Translations under genes and position numbers: made by a program
In this document: in pieces, positions 56,974-64,000 of the stretch
Layout: the number at the start of each line of letters is the position of its first letter
Numbering within the stretch: the first letter of the stretch is position 1
The notes under the pieces: generated by a model
The model's input: only the letters and a program-made list of their open reading frames with translations
The model's database searches: none
What the model was told of the DNA's origin: nothing
NCBI RefSeq assembly: GCF_002162315.1
Contig: NZ_CP021416.1
Location: 496,001 to 560,000 of the forward strand
Direction: 5' to 3'
Source: Sulfurospirillum diekertiae
GTDB taxonomy: Bacteria > Campylobacterota > Campylobacteria > Campylobacterales > Sulfurospirillaceae
Length of the DNA stretch: 64,000 nucleotides

Positions 56974-58296
56974 ATGAAATTAGCTAAACTTAGCTTGGCG
57001 GCTATCGTAGTTGCTGGATTAGCATCTAGCTCATTTGCAGAGAGTACAACTCTTGCAGATGCATTTAAAAACGGAAAAGTAAACGGCGAATTAAGAGCTT
57101 GGTACTTTGACAGAGACAATGGCACATCAACTGAAAATATTTTCAATACAGGTGTAAGCCTTGGTTATGTAACAGACTCACTTTATGGTTTAAGTCTTGG
57201 TCTCACAATGCAATCAAACTATTCTCCATTTGCAAATGATGCTGAGAAAACAATGTATACTTCTGATATGTATGGTTCAGGCGCAGTTCTTTCTGAAGCA
57301 TATGTAGCCTATACAATTGGTAAAACAACGGCTAAAATTGGTCGTCAATACATCGCTACACCTCTTGTAAATGGTTCTGGCTCACGTATGATTAAAGAAT
57401 CATTTGAAGGTGCAGTTGTTGTTAACACAGACCTTCCGTCAACAACAGTATTTGGTGGTTATGCTGATAAATTCCAAGGCAGAACAACAAATATTGATAA
57501 AAGTTTAACAGATAAGACTACAAGTGATATCGGTGAATTCAAAAAAACAGCAGTATTCTATGGTGCAGGTACTACTGGAGGATCAAATGTTTTTGGATTT
57601 GACGGAGCCTACACTATTGGTGCAATCAATAAATCTATTTCAAACTTAACATTAACAGCTCAATATTTATATGTTAATGATGTTAGTAAACTTGATGGCA
57701 CTGTACTTGGTGATGCAAATGGTTTCTATGGCGAGGGTAACTATGTAGTGCCTTTAAGCAATATGAAAGTAATCTTAGATGCAGGCTATCGTGGTTCAAG
57801 AACAACGAGCCTTCTAGATACTGCACATCTTGAAGGTGATTTGTATCAAGCACGTGTTGGCTTTAAAGAGCTAGCAGGATTTGGTGCATCTTTTGCATAT
57901 AGTACCGTATCAAGTGACCAAAGTGTTCTCTTGGGTGCAGGTAATGGCCCAACAACTTATACTGCTCCACTGATCAAGGCTGCTGAAGTTACTTCAGGTG
58001 CAAATACAGATGCATACAAAGTTGAAGCAACTTATGATTTCAGCAAAGTAGGTGTTGTAGGTCTTAAGGTATTAGGACAATATGTATATGTTGATCAAGA
58101 TGCTGTAACAGGTGTTGTATACAATGGTGTGGCTGCTAAAACAAAAAATAAATTTTGGGAAGGACAAGTTTCATATGACATCCCAAATCTTAAAGGTTTA
58201 ACACTATCTCTTGAGTATGAAAATGCTACAAAAGAAGTCGCAAATGCTGATGTAGATTCAAATGAAATGAGATTTAGAGCTAACTACAAATTCTAA
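56974..58296 (+). CDS. Outer-membrane porin 1 (OprD-like / Campylobacterota major porin type)
   Basis: A 440-residue β-barrel protein with a 22-residue signal peptide ending SSSFA. It starts LADAFKNGKVNGELRAWYF, the typical opening of Campylobacterota porins, has alternating β-strand patterns and ends in Phe (FRANYKF), the outer-membrane insertion signal. CAAGGAG lies upstream of ATG 56974. It is closely related to the next gene; the ribosome binding site and leader are nearly identical in DNA. Confidence 0.9.
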   Translation: MKLAKLSLAAIVVAGLASSSFAESTTLADAFKNGKVNGELRAWYFDRDNGTSTENIFNTGVSLGYVTDSLYGLSLGLTMQSNYSPFANDAEKTMYTSDMYGSGAVLSEAYVAYTIGKTTAKIGRQYIATPLVNGSGSRMIKESFEGAVVVNTDLPSTTVFGGYADKFQGRTTNIDKSLTDKTTSDIGEFKKTAVFYGAGTTGGSNVFGFDGAYTIGAINKSISNLTLTAQYLYVNDVSKLDGTVLGDANGFYGEGNYVVPLSNMKVILDAGYRGSRTTSLLDTAHLEGDLYQARVGFKELAGFGASFAYSTVSSDQSVLLGAGNGPTTYTAPLIKAAEVTSGANTDAYKVEATYDFSKVGVVGLKVLGQYVYVDQDAVTGVVYNGVAAKTKNKFWEGQVSYDIPNLKGLTLSLEYENATKEVANADVDSNEMRFRANYKF

Positions 58297-58321
58297 TTTG
58301 TACCTCTCTTAAATCTATAAA

Positions 58322-58344
58322 ACAGTGGCGATTTTCGCCACTGT
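58322..58344 (+). terminator. Rho-independent terminator after porin 1
   Basis: Perfect 10-bp stem ACAGTGGCGA / TCGCCACTGT with a 3-base loop, followed by CCCTTTT. Confidence 0.88.
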
Positions 58345-58432
58345 CCCTTTTAAAATCTTCTTTTACCTCTTAAATTTCTAAAAAGCTTATTTTTTCATCA
58401 CACGTTTTATTTTATTTTACTATTTTTTTGTG

Positions 58433-58438
58433 TATACT
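58433..58438 (+). promoter_or_regulatory. -10 box of porin 2
   Basis: TTTTTTTGTG then TATACT, 46 bases before the start codon. A similar T-run plus GTGATAGACT element precedes porin 1 (56931-56940). Confidence 0.55.
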
Positions 58439-58483
58439 TCGCCTTGTAACCAAATGGTAATCAAACATTTTCAAGGAGAAAAT

Positions 58484-59764
58484 ATGAAATTAGCTAAACT
58501 TAGCTTGGCGGCTATCGTTGTTGCTGGACTCGCATCTAGCTCATTCGCAGCAGACACACTTGCTGACGCGTTTAAAAATGGAACAGTAAATGGTGAGCTT
58601 AAAGCTTATTACTTTCAAAGTGATAATGGTAAATCCACAGAAGATATTTTTACAACAGGTGTTATGCTTGGTTATAAAACAGCATCTCTTTATGGCTTGA
58701 GTTTAGGTGTAACATTCCAAGGTAGCTCATCTCCATTTGCTGATGATGGTGGAAAAGATAGATATAAATATACTATGTATGGTCCTGGCGCTTCTTTATC
58801 TGAAGCATATATCGCTTACAATATCGGTAAAACAACAGCAATGGTCGGTCGTATGTTCTTAGACACTCCACTTGTTGCTTCTTCTAGTTCAAGAATCATT
58901 AAAGATTCTTTTGAAGGTGCTGCTGTTATCAATACAGATTTACCAAATACAACATTAATTGCCGGCTATGTTCAAAAAGGCCAAGATAGAACAGATTATA
59001 ATGATAGTATTGGTAAATTTCAGAAAAAATTTGCAACAGGTTCTCTTTCATACGGAGAGTTACCTGTAAATGCTGAAGATGGTGCATATACTCTTGCTGC
59101 TATCAATAAATCAGTTTCAGGTCTTACTTTAACAGCTGCATATGCTTATGCAAATGACATTGCCCAATTAGCTTACGCAGAAGCACTTTATGAAGGTAAA
59201 GCCGGTGAAATTGGATATACTTTGGGTGGTCAATTTTATTATAATAAAATCGATAATGCATTAACAAATCTAGCCAATACATTAGCAGTAACTCCGTTTG
59301 CTGATGATAGTATTACAAGTTATGCGCTTAAAGCAGGACTTAGCTTCAAAGGCATCAATGGTACAGTTGCTTATTCTCAAACTAGCGATGATGATGTTGC
59401 AACAGGTGTAGTAAATGGCTCATCAACAGATAAAGGACTACATAGAAGTGAGCTTGTTTCAGGCTTAGGAAATGGTGCTGATCTTCTTTATACAGATGCA
59501 GTCATCGCCTCTCCTGGTTACACAAGAGATACAAAAGCGTATCTTATTGATTTAAATTATGATGTAACAGCGGCTGCTAACGTTGGTGTGCGTTATGTTC
59601 TTGCAGATGACAATTATCTTGATGCAAAATATTCTTACAGCAGTGTTTATGGTAGCTACAAATTTGAATCTCTAAAAGGCTTCAGCCTTGGCGCACAATA
59701 CGAACACCAAGGTAAAGATGCAGATGGTGACGACCTTTGGGTTAAAGCTAACTACAAATTCTAA
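58484..59764 (+). CDS. Outer-membrane porin 2, paralogue of porin 1
   Basis: A 426-residue β-barrel protein starting at ATG 58484 with CAAGGAGA upstream. The leader is the same as porin 1 in protein sequence and almost the same in DNA. Mature start: LADAFKNGTVNGELKAYYF; end: DLWVKANYKF. The barrels share the motifs YGLSLG, IGKTTA and SRIIKDSFEGA but differ in the loops. Each gene has its own promoter and terminator, so this is a tandem duplication with independent expression. Confidence 0.9.
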   Translation: MKLAKLSLAAIVVAGLASSSFAADTLADAFKNGTVNGELKAYYFQSDNGKSTEDIFTTGVMLGYKTASLYGLSLGVTFQGSSSPFADDGGKDRYKYTMYGPGASLSEAYIAYNIGKTTAMVGRMFLDTPLVASSSSRIIKDSFEGAAVINTDLPNTTLIAGYVQKGQDRTDYNDSIGKFQKKFATGSLSYGELPVNAEDGAYTLAAINKSVSGLTLTAAYAYANDIAQLAYAEALYEGKAGEIGYTLGGQFYYNKIDNALTNLANTLAVTPFADDSITSYALKAGLSFKGINGTVAYSQTSDDDVATGVVNGSSTDKGLHRSELVSGLGNGADLLYTDAVIASPGYTRDTKAYLIDLNYDVTAAANVGVRYVLADDNYLDAKYSYSSVYGSYKFESLKGFSLGAQYEHQGKDADGDDLWVKANYKF

Positions 59765-59778
59765 TTTCTGCCTTTTTA

Positions 59779-59801
59779 TTCCACCCCTTTTTGGGGTGGA
59801 A
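59779..59801 (+). terminator. Rho-independent terminator after porin 2
   Basis: 9-bp stem TTCCACCCC / GGGGTGGAA with a TTTTT loop, followed by a C/T-rich tail ending in TTTTTTT. Confidence 0.88.
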
Positions 59802-59926
59802 CTCTTCTCTTCCTTTTTTTAATATTTCTTATCTGCATATTTTTTATACAACATCTCCCAAACTTTACATTCAATCTTAAGTAACTTTTTTGTACTATAT
59901 TTCTATTACTACACTAAGGAGTATTC

Positions 59927-61045
59927 ATGAGAAAACTAGCTCTACTAGCTACATCTGTTGCGCTTTTAGCATCGTCTTCTTTTGCTAAAGACGTCAGTGT
60001 TGGTGTCGCCATGTCAATGAGTGGACCACTCGCGGCATACGGTCAAACTGCCTATGAAGGTATTGAGTTTGCAAATTCATTGCAACCAAAACTTAAAAAT
60101 GGGGATACCATTAAATTGGTGCTCATTGATACTAAAGGTGACAAAGTTGAGTCAGCAAATGCTGCAACGAGACTGATCAGTTCTGACAAGGTTGTGGGAA
60201 TTCTTGGAGAACTCACCAGTACAAATACAGCGCAAGTTATGGCAATTGCTGAGAAAAAACAGATTCCTGTTATCTCTCCTGTTGCAACCAATGACAAACT
60301 TACTGAGCAAAAAGAGTTTGCAAATCGTGTTTGTTTTACTGACTCGTTCCAAGGTGCAGTTGTTGCAAACTACGCAACAAAAGATCTTAAACTTAAAACT
60401 GCTGTTGTTGTTGTTGATCAAGCGCAAGTTTATTCACTAGGTCTTGCAAAAGCATTTACGGATGCTTTTAAAAAGGCTGGTGGTAAAGTCATTAAAGAGA
60501 TTAAAGTTAGCTCAGGTGATAAAGACTTTAAAGCTGTTGTTTCTCAAATCAAAGCAGCAAATCCTGATATGTTGTTCTTACCAATGTATCACCCAGAGGT
60601 TTCTATGATCGCTCGTCAAGCAAAACAAATTGGACTTGTTAAACCAATGTTCTCAGGTGATGGTGTTGCTAATCAGACCTTTATTGACTTAGGTGGTGAT
60701 GCGGTTGAGGGTTACATGTTTACAGACTTCTTTGACTATGCTGCGCCTCCAACACAACGTTCAAAAGATTTTATTGCAGCTTATGCTCAAAAAACAGGTA
60801 AACAAGAGGTCAACTCTTTCGTTGCACTTGGTGCAGATGCCTATAATGTTATGATTGATGCAATGAATCGTTGTGCCAATCCAGAAGACAGTGTATGCGT
60901 TAACAAAGAGATTAAATCTACCTCTAACTTTGAAGGGGTCTCTGGTGTTATCAACATGGATAAAACTGGCAACTCTACACGTTCAGCCGTTATCAAAGTG
61001 GTTCAAAATGGTAAAGCTGTTTATAAAGCAACTGTAAATCCATAA
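59927..61045 (+). CDS. livJ: Branched-chain amino-acid ABC transporter substrate-binding protein
   Basis: A 372-residue periplasmic protein with a signal peptide (MRKLALLATSVALLASSSFA). It has the type I binding fold: VGVAMSMSGPLAAYGQ, LISSDKVVGILGELTS, IPVISPVATN and LFLPMYHPEVSMIARQAK. It delivers leucine/isoleucine/valine or related ligands to LivHMGF encoded downstream. Two hairpins separate it from livH, which would allow higher expression of the binding protein. Confidence 0.93.
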   Translation: MRKLALLATSVALLASSSFAKDVSVGVAMSMSGPLAAYGQTAYEGIEFANSLQPKLKNGDTIKLVLIDTKGDKVESANAATRLISSDKVVGILGELTSTNTAQVMAIAEKKQIPVISPVATNDKLTEQKEFANRVCFTDSFQGAVVANYATKDLKLKTAVVVVDQAQVYSLGLAKAFTDAFKKAGGKVIKEIKVSSGDKDFKAVVSQIKAANPDMLFLPMYHPEVSMIARQAKQIGLVKPMFSGDGVANQTFIDLGGDAVEGYMFTDFFDYAAPPTQRSKDFIAAYAQKTGKQEVNSFVALGADAYNVMIDAMNRCANPEDSVCVNKEIKSTSNFEGVSGVINMDKTGNSTRSAVIKVVQNGKAVYKATVNP

Positions 61046-61052
61046 TCTTTTA

Positions 61053-61086
61053 TCTCTCTTTACATGTAAAAGTGTAAAGAGAGATT
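61053..61086 (+). terminator. Hairpin 1 between livJ and livH, containing a palindrome copy
   Basis: 13-bp stem ATCTCTCTTTACA / TGTAAAGAGAGAT with an 8-base loop. The exact 12-bp palindrome (61060-61071) lies in its left arm and loop. Followed by TTT, a weak terminator or processing stop. Confidence 0.65.
61060..61071. repeat. Palindrome TTTACATGTAAA copy 18
   Basis: Exact copy in the livJ-livH gap, built into hairpin 1. Confidence 0.97.
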
Positions 61087-61088
61087 TT

Positions 61089-61126
61089 AGAGCAATTTCC
61101 ACTCGAAACAGTGGGTATTGCTCTAA
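61089..61126 (+). other. Hairpin 2 between livJ and livH
   Basis: Two-step stem: TAGAGCAAT / ATTGCTCTA outer, CCACT / AGTGG inner, 6-base loop; 21 bases before the livH start. It may stabilise the livJ message 3' end or control livH translation. Confidence 0.55.
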
Positions 61127-61146
61127 AATATTTTAGGAGAATCTAT

Positions 61147-62043
61147 TTGGATTTAACAATGTTTATGCAACAGATGGTCAATGGCTTTAGCCTTGGCAGT
61201 ATGTACGCGCTCATTGCCATTGGTTATACAATGGTCTATGGAGTCTTAAGGCTTATCAATTTTGCGCATGGCGATATTATGATGGTGGGTGGATTTTTAG
61301 GGTATTTTGGCATTGCTGTTCTTGGTCTTCCTTTTGGGGCAGCAGTCCTTTTAGCTATTGTGGGCTCAGCGATCTTAGGTATGGCGAGTGATTTCATTGC
61401 CTATCGACCGTTGCGTAGTGCGCCAAAAATCTCACTTTTAATTACAGCAATTGGTGTCAGCTTTTTTCTCGAAAATGCTTTTAACGTCTTTTTTGGTGGC
61501 GTTCCTAGAGCTTTCCCCGTGCCTGCTTACCTCGAAGAAATTGTTGACATTATGGGTTTAACGATGCCGGTTTCTGCAATTATTGTGCCTATTATTACTG
61601 CTTTCTTATTGGCTGCTATTCTATGGGTACTTTTTAAAACTAAATACGGTATGGCTATTCGTGCGCTAGCTTTTGATGTTGGAACGGTCAATCTTATGGG
61701 AATTGATGCAAACCGCATCATTACGCTTGTATTTGGTATGGGCTCAGCACTTGCTGCTGTTGGGGGTATCTTTTGGGCAGTTAATTACCCTTCTGTTGAA
61801 CCAATGATGGGTGTCCTTGTAGGTTTAAAAGCCTTTGCCGCAGCTGTTGTTGGTGGCATTGGAAGTGTCGGTGGTGCTGTTCTTGGTGGATTGATTATTG
61901 GCTTTACAGAAGTCGTTGTTATTGCTTTTTTCCCAGAATTGGGCGGTTATAAAGATGCTTTTGCTTTTATCTTTTTAATTCTCATCCTTCTGTTTAAACC
62001 CACAGGAATTTTGGGTATTGATTTTGAAAAAAGTAGGTTTTAA
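61147..62043 (+). CDS. livH: Branched-chain amino-acid ABC permease LivH
   Basis: A 298-residue inner-membrane protein with about eight helices. I start at TTG 61147 with AGGAGA 6 bases upstream. The opening QQMVNGFSLGSMYALIAIGY, MVYGVLRLINFAHGDIMMVG and the loop GMAIRALAFDVGTVNLMGID are LivH landmarks. It pairs with LivM to form the membrane channel. Confidence 0.95.
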   Translation: MDLTMFMQQMVNGFSLGSMYALIAIGYTMVYGVLRLINFAHGDIMMVGGFLGYFGIAVLGLPFGAAVLLAIVGSAILGMASDFIAYRPLRSAPKISLLITAIGVSFFLENAFNVFFGGVPRAFPVPAYLEEIVDIMGLTMPVSAIIVPIITAFLLAAILWVLFKTKYGMAIRALAFDVGTVNLMGIDANRIITLVFGMGSALAAVGGIFWAVNYPSVEPMMGVLVGLKAFAAAVVGGIGSVGGAVLGGLIIGFTEVVVIAFFPELGGYKDAFAFIFLILILLFKPTGILGIDFEKSRF

Positions 62044-62044
62044 T

Positions 62045-63086
62045 ATGAACAGCCTTATCCTAAAAAAAAGAGCTATTGATCAAGCTCACTATAGTTGCAT
62101 TAACACTATGGTTTATTTGGTTTTCCAACACACACTTTGATGAATACACCGTAAGAATTTTAAATAATATTGCTATTTTTGTTATTTTAGCGGTGAGCTA
62201 CAATCTTATTAACGGTGTAACCGGTCAGTTTTCTCTTGAGCCTAATGGCTTTGTTGCCATCGGGGCCTATGTAACAGCACTTTTACTGGTAAGCCCTGAG
62301 TCGAAACAGTATCAATATGCCATTGTTGATCCTTATCCGTTTATATTAACACTGCATGCTAACTTTGTCGTAGCACTTTTATTGGGTGGTATATTTTCAG
62401 CCATACTGGCAGCATGTCTCTCTTTCCCTGTGTTTAGAGTACGTGGAGATTACCTTGCAATCGTAACACTTGGCTTTGGATTTATTATTAAAATCTTAGC
62501 GATTAATGTACCAGAAGCGACGAATGGTTCTCTTGGGCTTAATGACATTCCAGAATTTTCTAATCTTTACTGGACAGGTGGCATTGCAATGATTGCTGTT
62601 ATTGTTGTGCTCAATATCATCAATTCTAAATTTGGTCGTGCAATGAAAGCGGTTCGTGATGATGAAGATGCTGCCATTGCAATGGGTGTGAATACCTTTA
62701 AAGCCAAAACATTGGCGTTTTGTACAAGTGCCTTCTTTGAAGGAGTCGGTGGTGGACTTCTAGCAGCACTCTTAACAAGTATTTCCCCTGATCTTTTTGA
62801 CTTTTTCTTTACTTTCCAGTTACTTATTATTATTGTTTTGGGTGGTCTTGGTAGTACGACAGGCGCAATTATTGGTACTGTTTTAGTGATGGGTGGAAGT
62901 GAATGGATGCGTTTCTTGGATGAGCCAATACATCTCTTTGGTTACAATGCCCCTGCAATGCCGGGTATGCGTATGGTTGTTTTTTCTCTTGGCCTTATTT
63001 TGATCATGCTCTTTGCACGAGAAGGCATTATGGGCAAACGAGAACTAACAGACTTTTTTAAACCGCGTAAAAAGGGTGACAAATGA
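62045..63086 (+). CDS. livM: Branched-chain amino-acid ABC permease LivM, frameshifted near start
   Basis: The continuous frame begins at 62076, without a ribosome binding site. Removing one A from the A8 run at 62062-62069 extends it to ATG 62045, giving MNSLILKKELLIKLTIVALT and about 346 residues. Helices and landmarks include AVSYNLINGVTGQFSLEPNGF, FRVRGDYLAIVTLGFGFI (both by position) and GRAMKAVRDDEDAAIAMGV. It starts 1 base after the livH stop and overlaps livG by 4 bases. Confidence 0.93.
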
Positions 63087-63856
63087 TCTTGAAAATTGAC
63101 AATGTCACTAAAAATTTTGGTGGTGTCACAGCCATAAAAGAGACCAGTTTTAGCGTTGCGCCTAAAGAAATTTTTGGACTAATTGGACCCAATGGTGCAG
63201 GTAAAACCACGATGTTTAATATCATTACGGGTAATTATACACCGACATCAGGAGAGGTTATTTTCAGAAATGAAGCCATTAGTGGTTTAAAACCTCACCA
63301 TATTGTACGAAAAGGTATTGCAAGAACGTTCCAAAATATTAGACTTTTTTCAAGCATGAGTGTTTTGGATAATATATTAATCGGCTTTGATTTCCAAGCA
63401 CGTTATGGATTTTTAGAATCGATTTTGCGTTTCCCTCGTTTTATTGGGGAAGAAAAGCGTATTAAAACACGTTCAATGGAAATTTTAGACTACTTTGGCA
63501 TGAGCTCTTATGCCCATGATAAAGCGGTTGATTTGAGCTATGGCCAACAACGTAAAGTTGAAATAGCACGCGCTCTTGCAACCAATCCTGATCTTTTACT
63601 GCTTGATGAACCAGCTGCTGGTATGAATCCATCAGAGACAGAAGAGTTGGGTGAGATTATTAAAAAGGCTCGAGTTGATTTTGATTTGACGGTTCTTTTG
63701 ATTGAACATGATATGAAATTTGTCAATCAATTGTGCGATAAAGTTTTAGTTTTAGATTATGGTAAAACTATTTTTGAGGGCAAACCCGCAGATGCGATAC
63801 AAGACCCTGAAGTGATATCTGCGTATTTAGGAGATTTTCTTAATGATCAGTGTTAA
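63083..63856 (+). CDS. livG: Branched-chain amino-acid ABC ATPase LivG
   Basis: 257 residues with Walker A (GLIGPNGAGKTTMFN), the LivG-type IARTFQNIRLFSSMSVLDN, signature LSYGQQRKVEIARAL, Walker B (LLLLDEPAAGMNPSE) and the H-loop LLIEHDMKFV. It overlaps livM by 4 bases and livF by 14 bases, indicating tight translational coupling. Confidence 0.96.
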   Translation: MILKIDNVTKNFGGVTAIKETSFSVAPKEIFGLIGPNGAGKTTMFNIITGNYTPTSGEVIFRNEAISGLKPHHIVRKGIARTFQNIRLFSSMSVLDNILIGFDFQARYGFLESILRFPRFIGEEKRIKTRSMEILDYFGMSSYAHDKAVDLSYGQQRKVEIARALATNPDLLLLDEPAAGMNPSETEELGEIIKKARVDFDLTVLLIEHDMKFVNQLCDKVLVLDYGKTIFEGKPADAIQDPEVISAYLGDFLNDQC

Positions 63857-64000
63857 AAATTTACATGTCTATTATGGACTCATTGAAGCTGTTAAGGGAA
63901 TTGATTTTGAAGTCAAAGAGGGACAAATTGTCTCTTTGATTGGCTCAAATGGTGCAGGAAAAAGTTCAACACTCAAAGCACTTCTTAACAGTGTTAAAAA
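63843..64000 (+). CDS. livF: Branched-chain amino-acid ABC ATPase LivF (partial, runs off the window)
   Basis: The first 52 codons only: MISVKNLHVYYGLIEAVKGI and Walker A SLIGSNGAGKSSTLK. It is the second ATPase of the Liv system, in the standard livHMGF order. The palindrome-like ATTTACATGTCT near its start fits the family's own NLHVYYG motif and is not counted as a repeat copy. Confidence 0.93.
   Translation, partial: MISVKNLHVYYGLIEAVKGIDFEVKEGQIVSLIGSNGAGKSSTLKALLNSVK

Noticed and set aside
63859-63871. ATTTACATGTCT at the start of livF as another palindrome copy
   Set aside because: Two mismatches, and it encodes NLHVYYG, a normal LivF start, so family constraint explains it.

Overview
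The window looks like chromosomal DNA of a Campylobacterota (Epsilonproteobacteria) member, most probably a Sulfurospirillum-like species. The reasons are an AT-rich sequence, gene orders shared with Campylobacter and Helicobacter (tsf-ABC ATPase-fliR-acidic protein-gmk-tatA-argS; nadD/rsfS-gapA-pgk-tpiA-fabI; nusA-HP0268 family-miaB-acyltransferase; tilS-rimO-prfB), a tmRNA tag ending in YALAA, two large outer-membrane porins with near-identical leaders, and many sensory or c-di-GMP proteins. The genus is an inference.

Layout. 1-6.5 kb: end of tsf, then a co-directional block with an ABC ATPase, fliR, a degenerate receiver with a long acidic tail, gmk, tatA, argS and an exported nuclease. 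6.5-10.8 kb (minus): a TonB-dependent receptor interrupted by an in-frame TGA, a small exported protein and a membrane GGDEF-EAL enzyme. 11-16.9 kb: a nadD-rsfS fused frame, lower glycolysis (gapA, pgk, tpiA), fabI, a lone peptide-type ABC permease and a small lipoprotein. 16.9-31.8 kb: nusA, HP0268-family protein, miaB, an acyltransferase, a PilM/N/O-like trio, tilS, rimO, panC, prfB, three envelope or unknown proteins, an asparaginase-like protein and dnaX. 32-39.5 kb: rho, uppS, a PhnD-PAS-GGDEF-EAL sensor, hcp behind an FNR-type site, and a lipocalin between direct repeats. 39.6-42.4 kb: an AT-rich McrBC restriction locus with mcrC before mcrB. 42.5-52.2 kb: PPK2, a YczE-like membrane/kinase fusion, an S4 protein, a bc complex lacking a cytochrome c gene, hemJ, a DEAD helicase, a GntP permease and YcaO. 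52.3-64 kb: tmRNA, a lipoprotein, a divergent histidine kinase/response regulator pair next to a lone TRAP binding protein, two porins, and a branched-chain amino-acid ABC operon running off the end.

Two window-wide patterns matter most. First, the palindrome TTTACATGTAAA occurs 18 times exactly, plus about nine one-mismatch copies, both between and inside genes. Base composition predicts about 0.02 copies. Inside genes it is read as LHVK or FTCK. It behaves like a highly iterated palindrome comparable in concept to cyanobacterial HIP1, and it is the best candidate here for something undescribed. Second, at least 13 frame breaks, including four in prfB and others in tatA, livM, a histidine kinase and mcrBC, can each be repaired by removing a single A or T from a homopolymer run. 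That points to homopolymer overcalling in the assembly, or much less likely to slippage-based decoding. Gene extents below are given as corrected where this applies.
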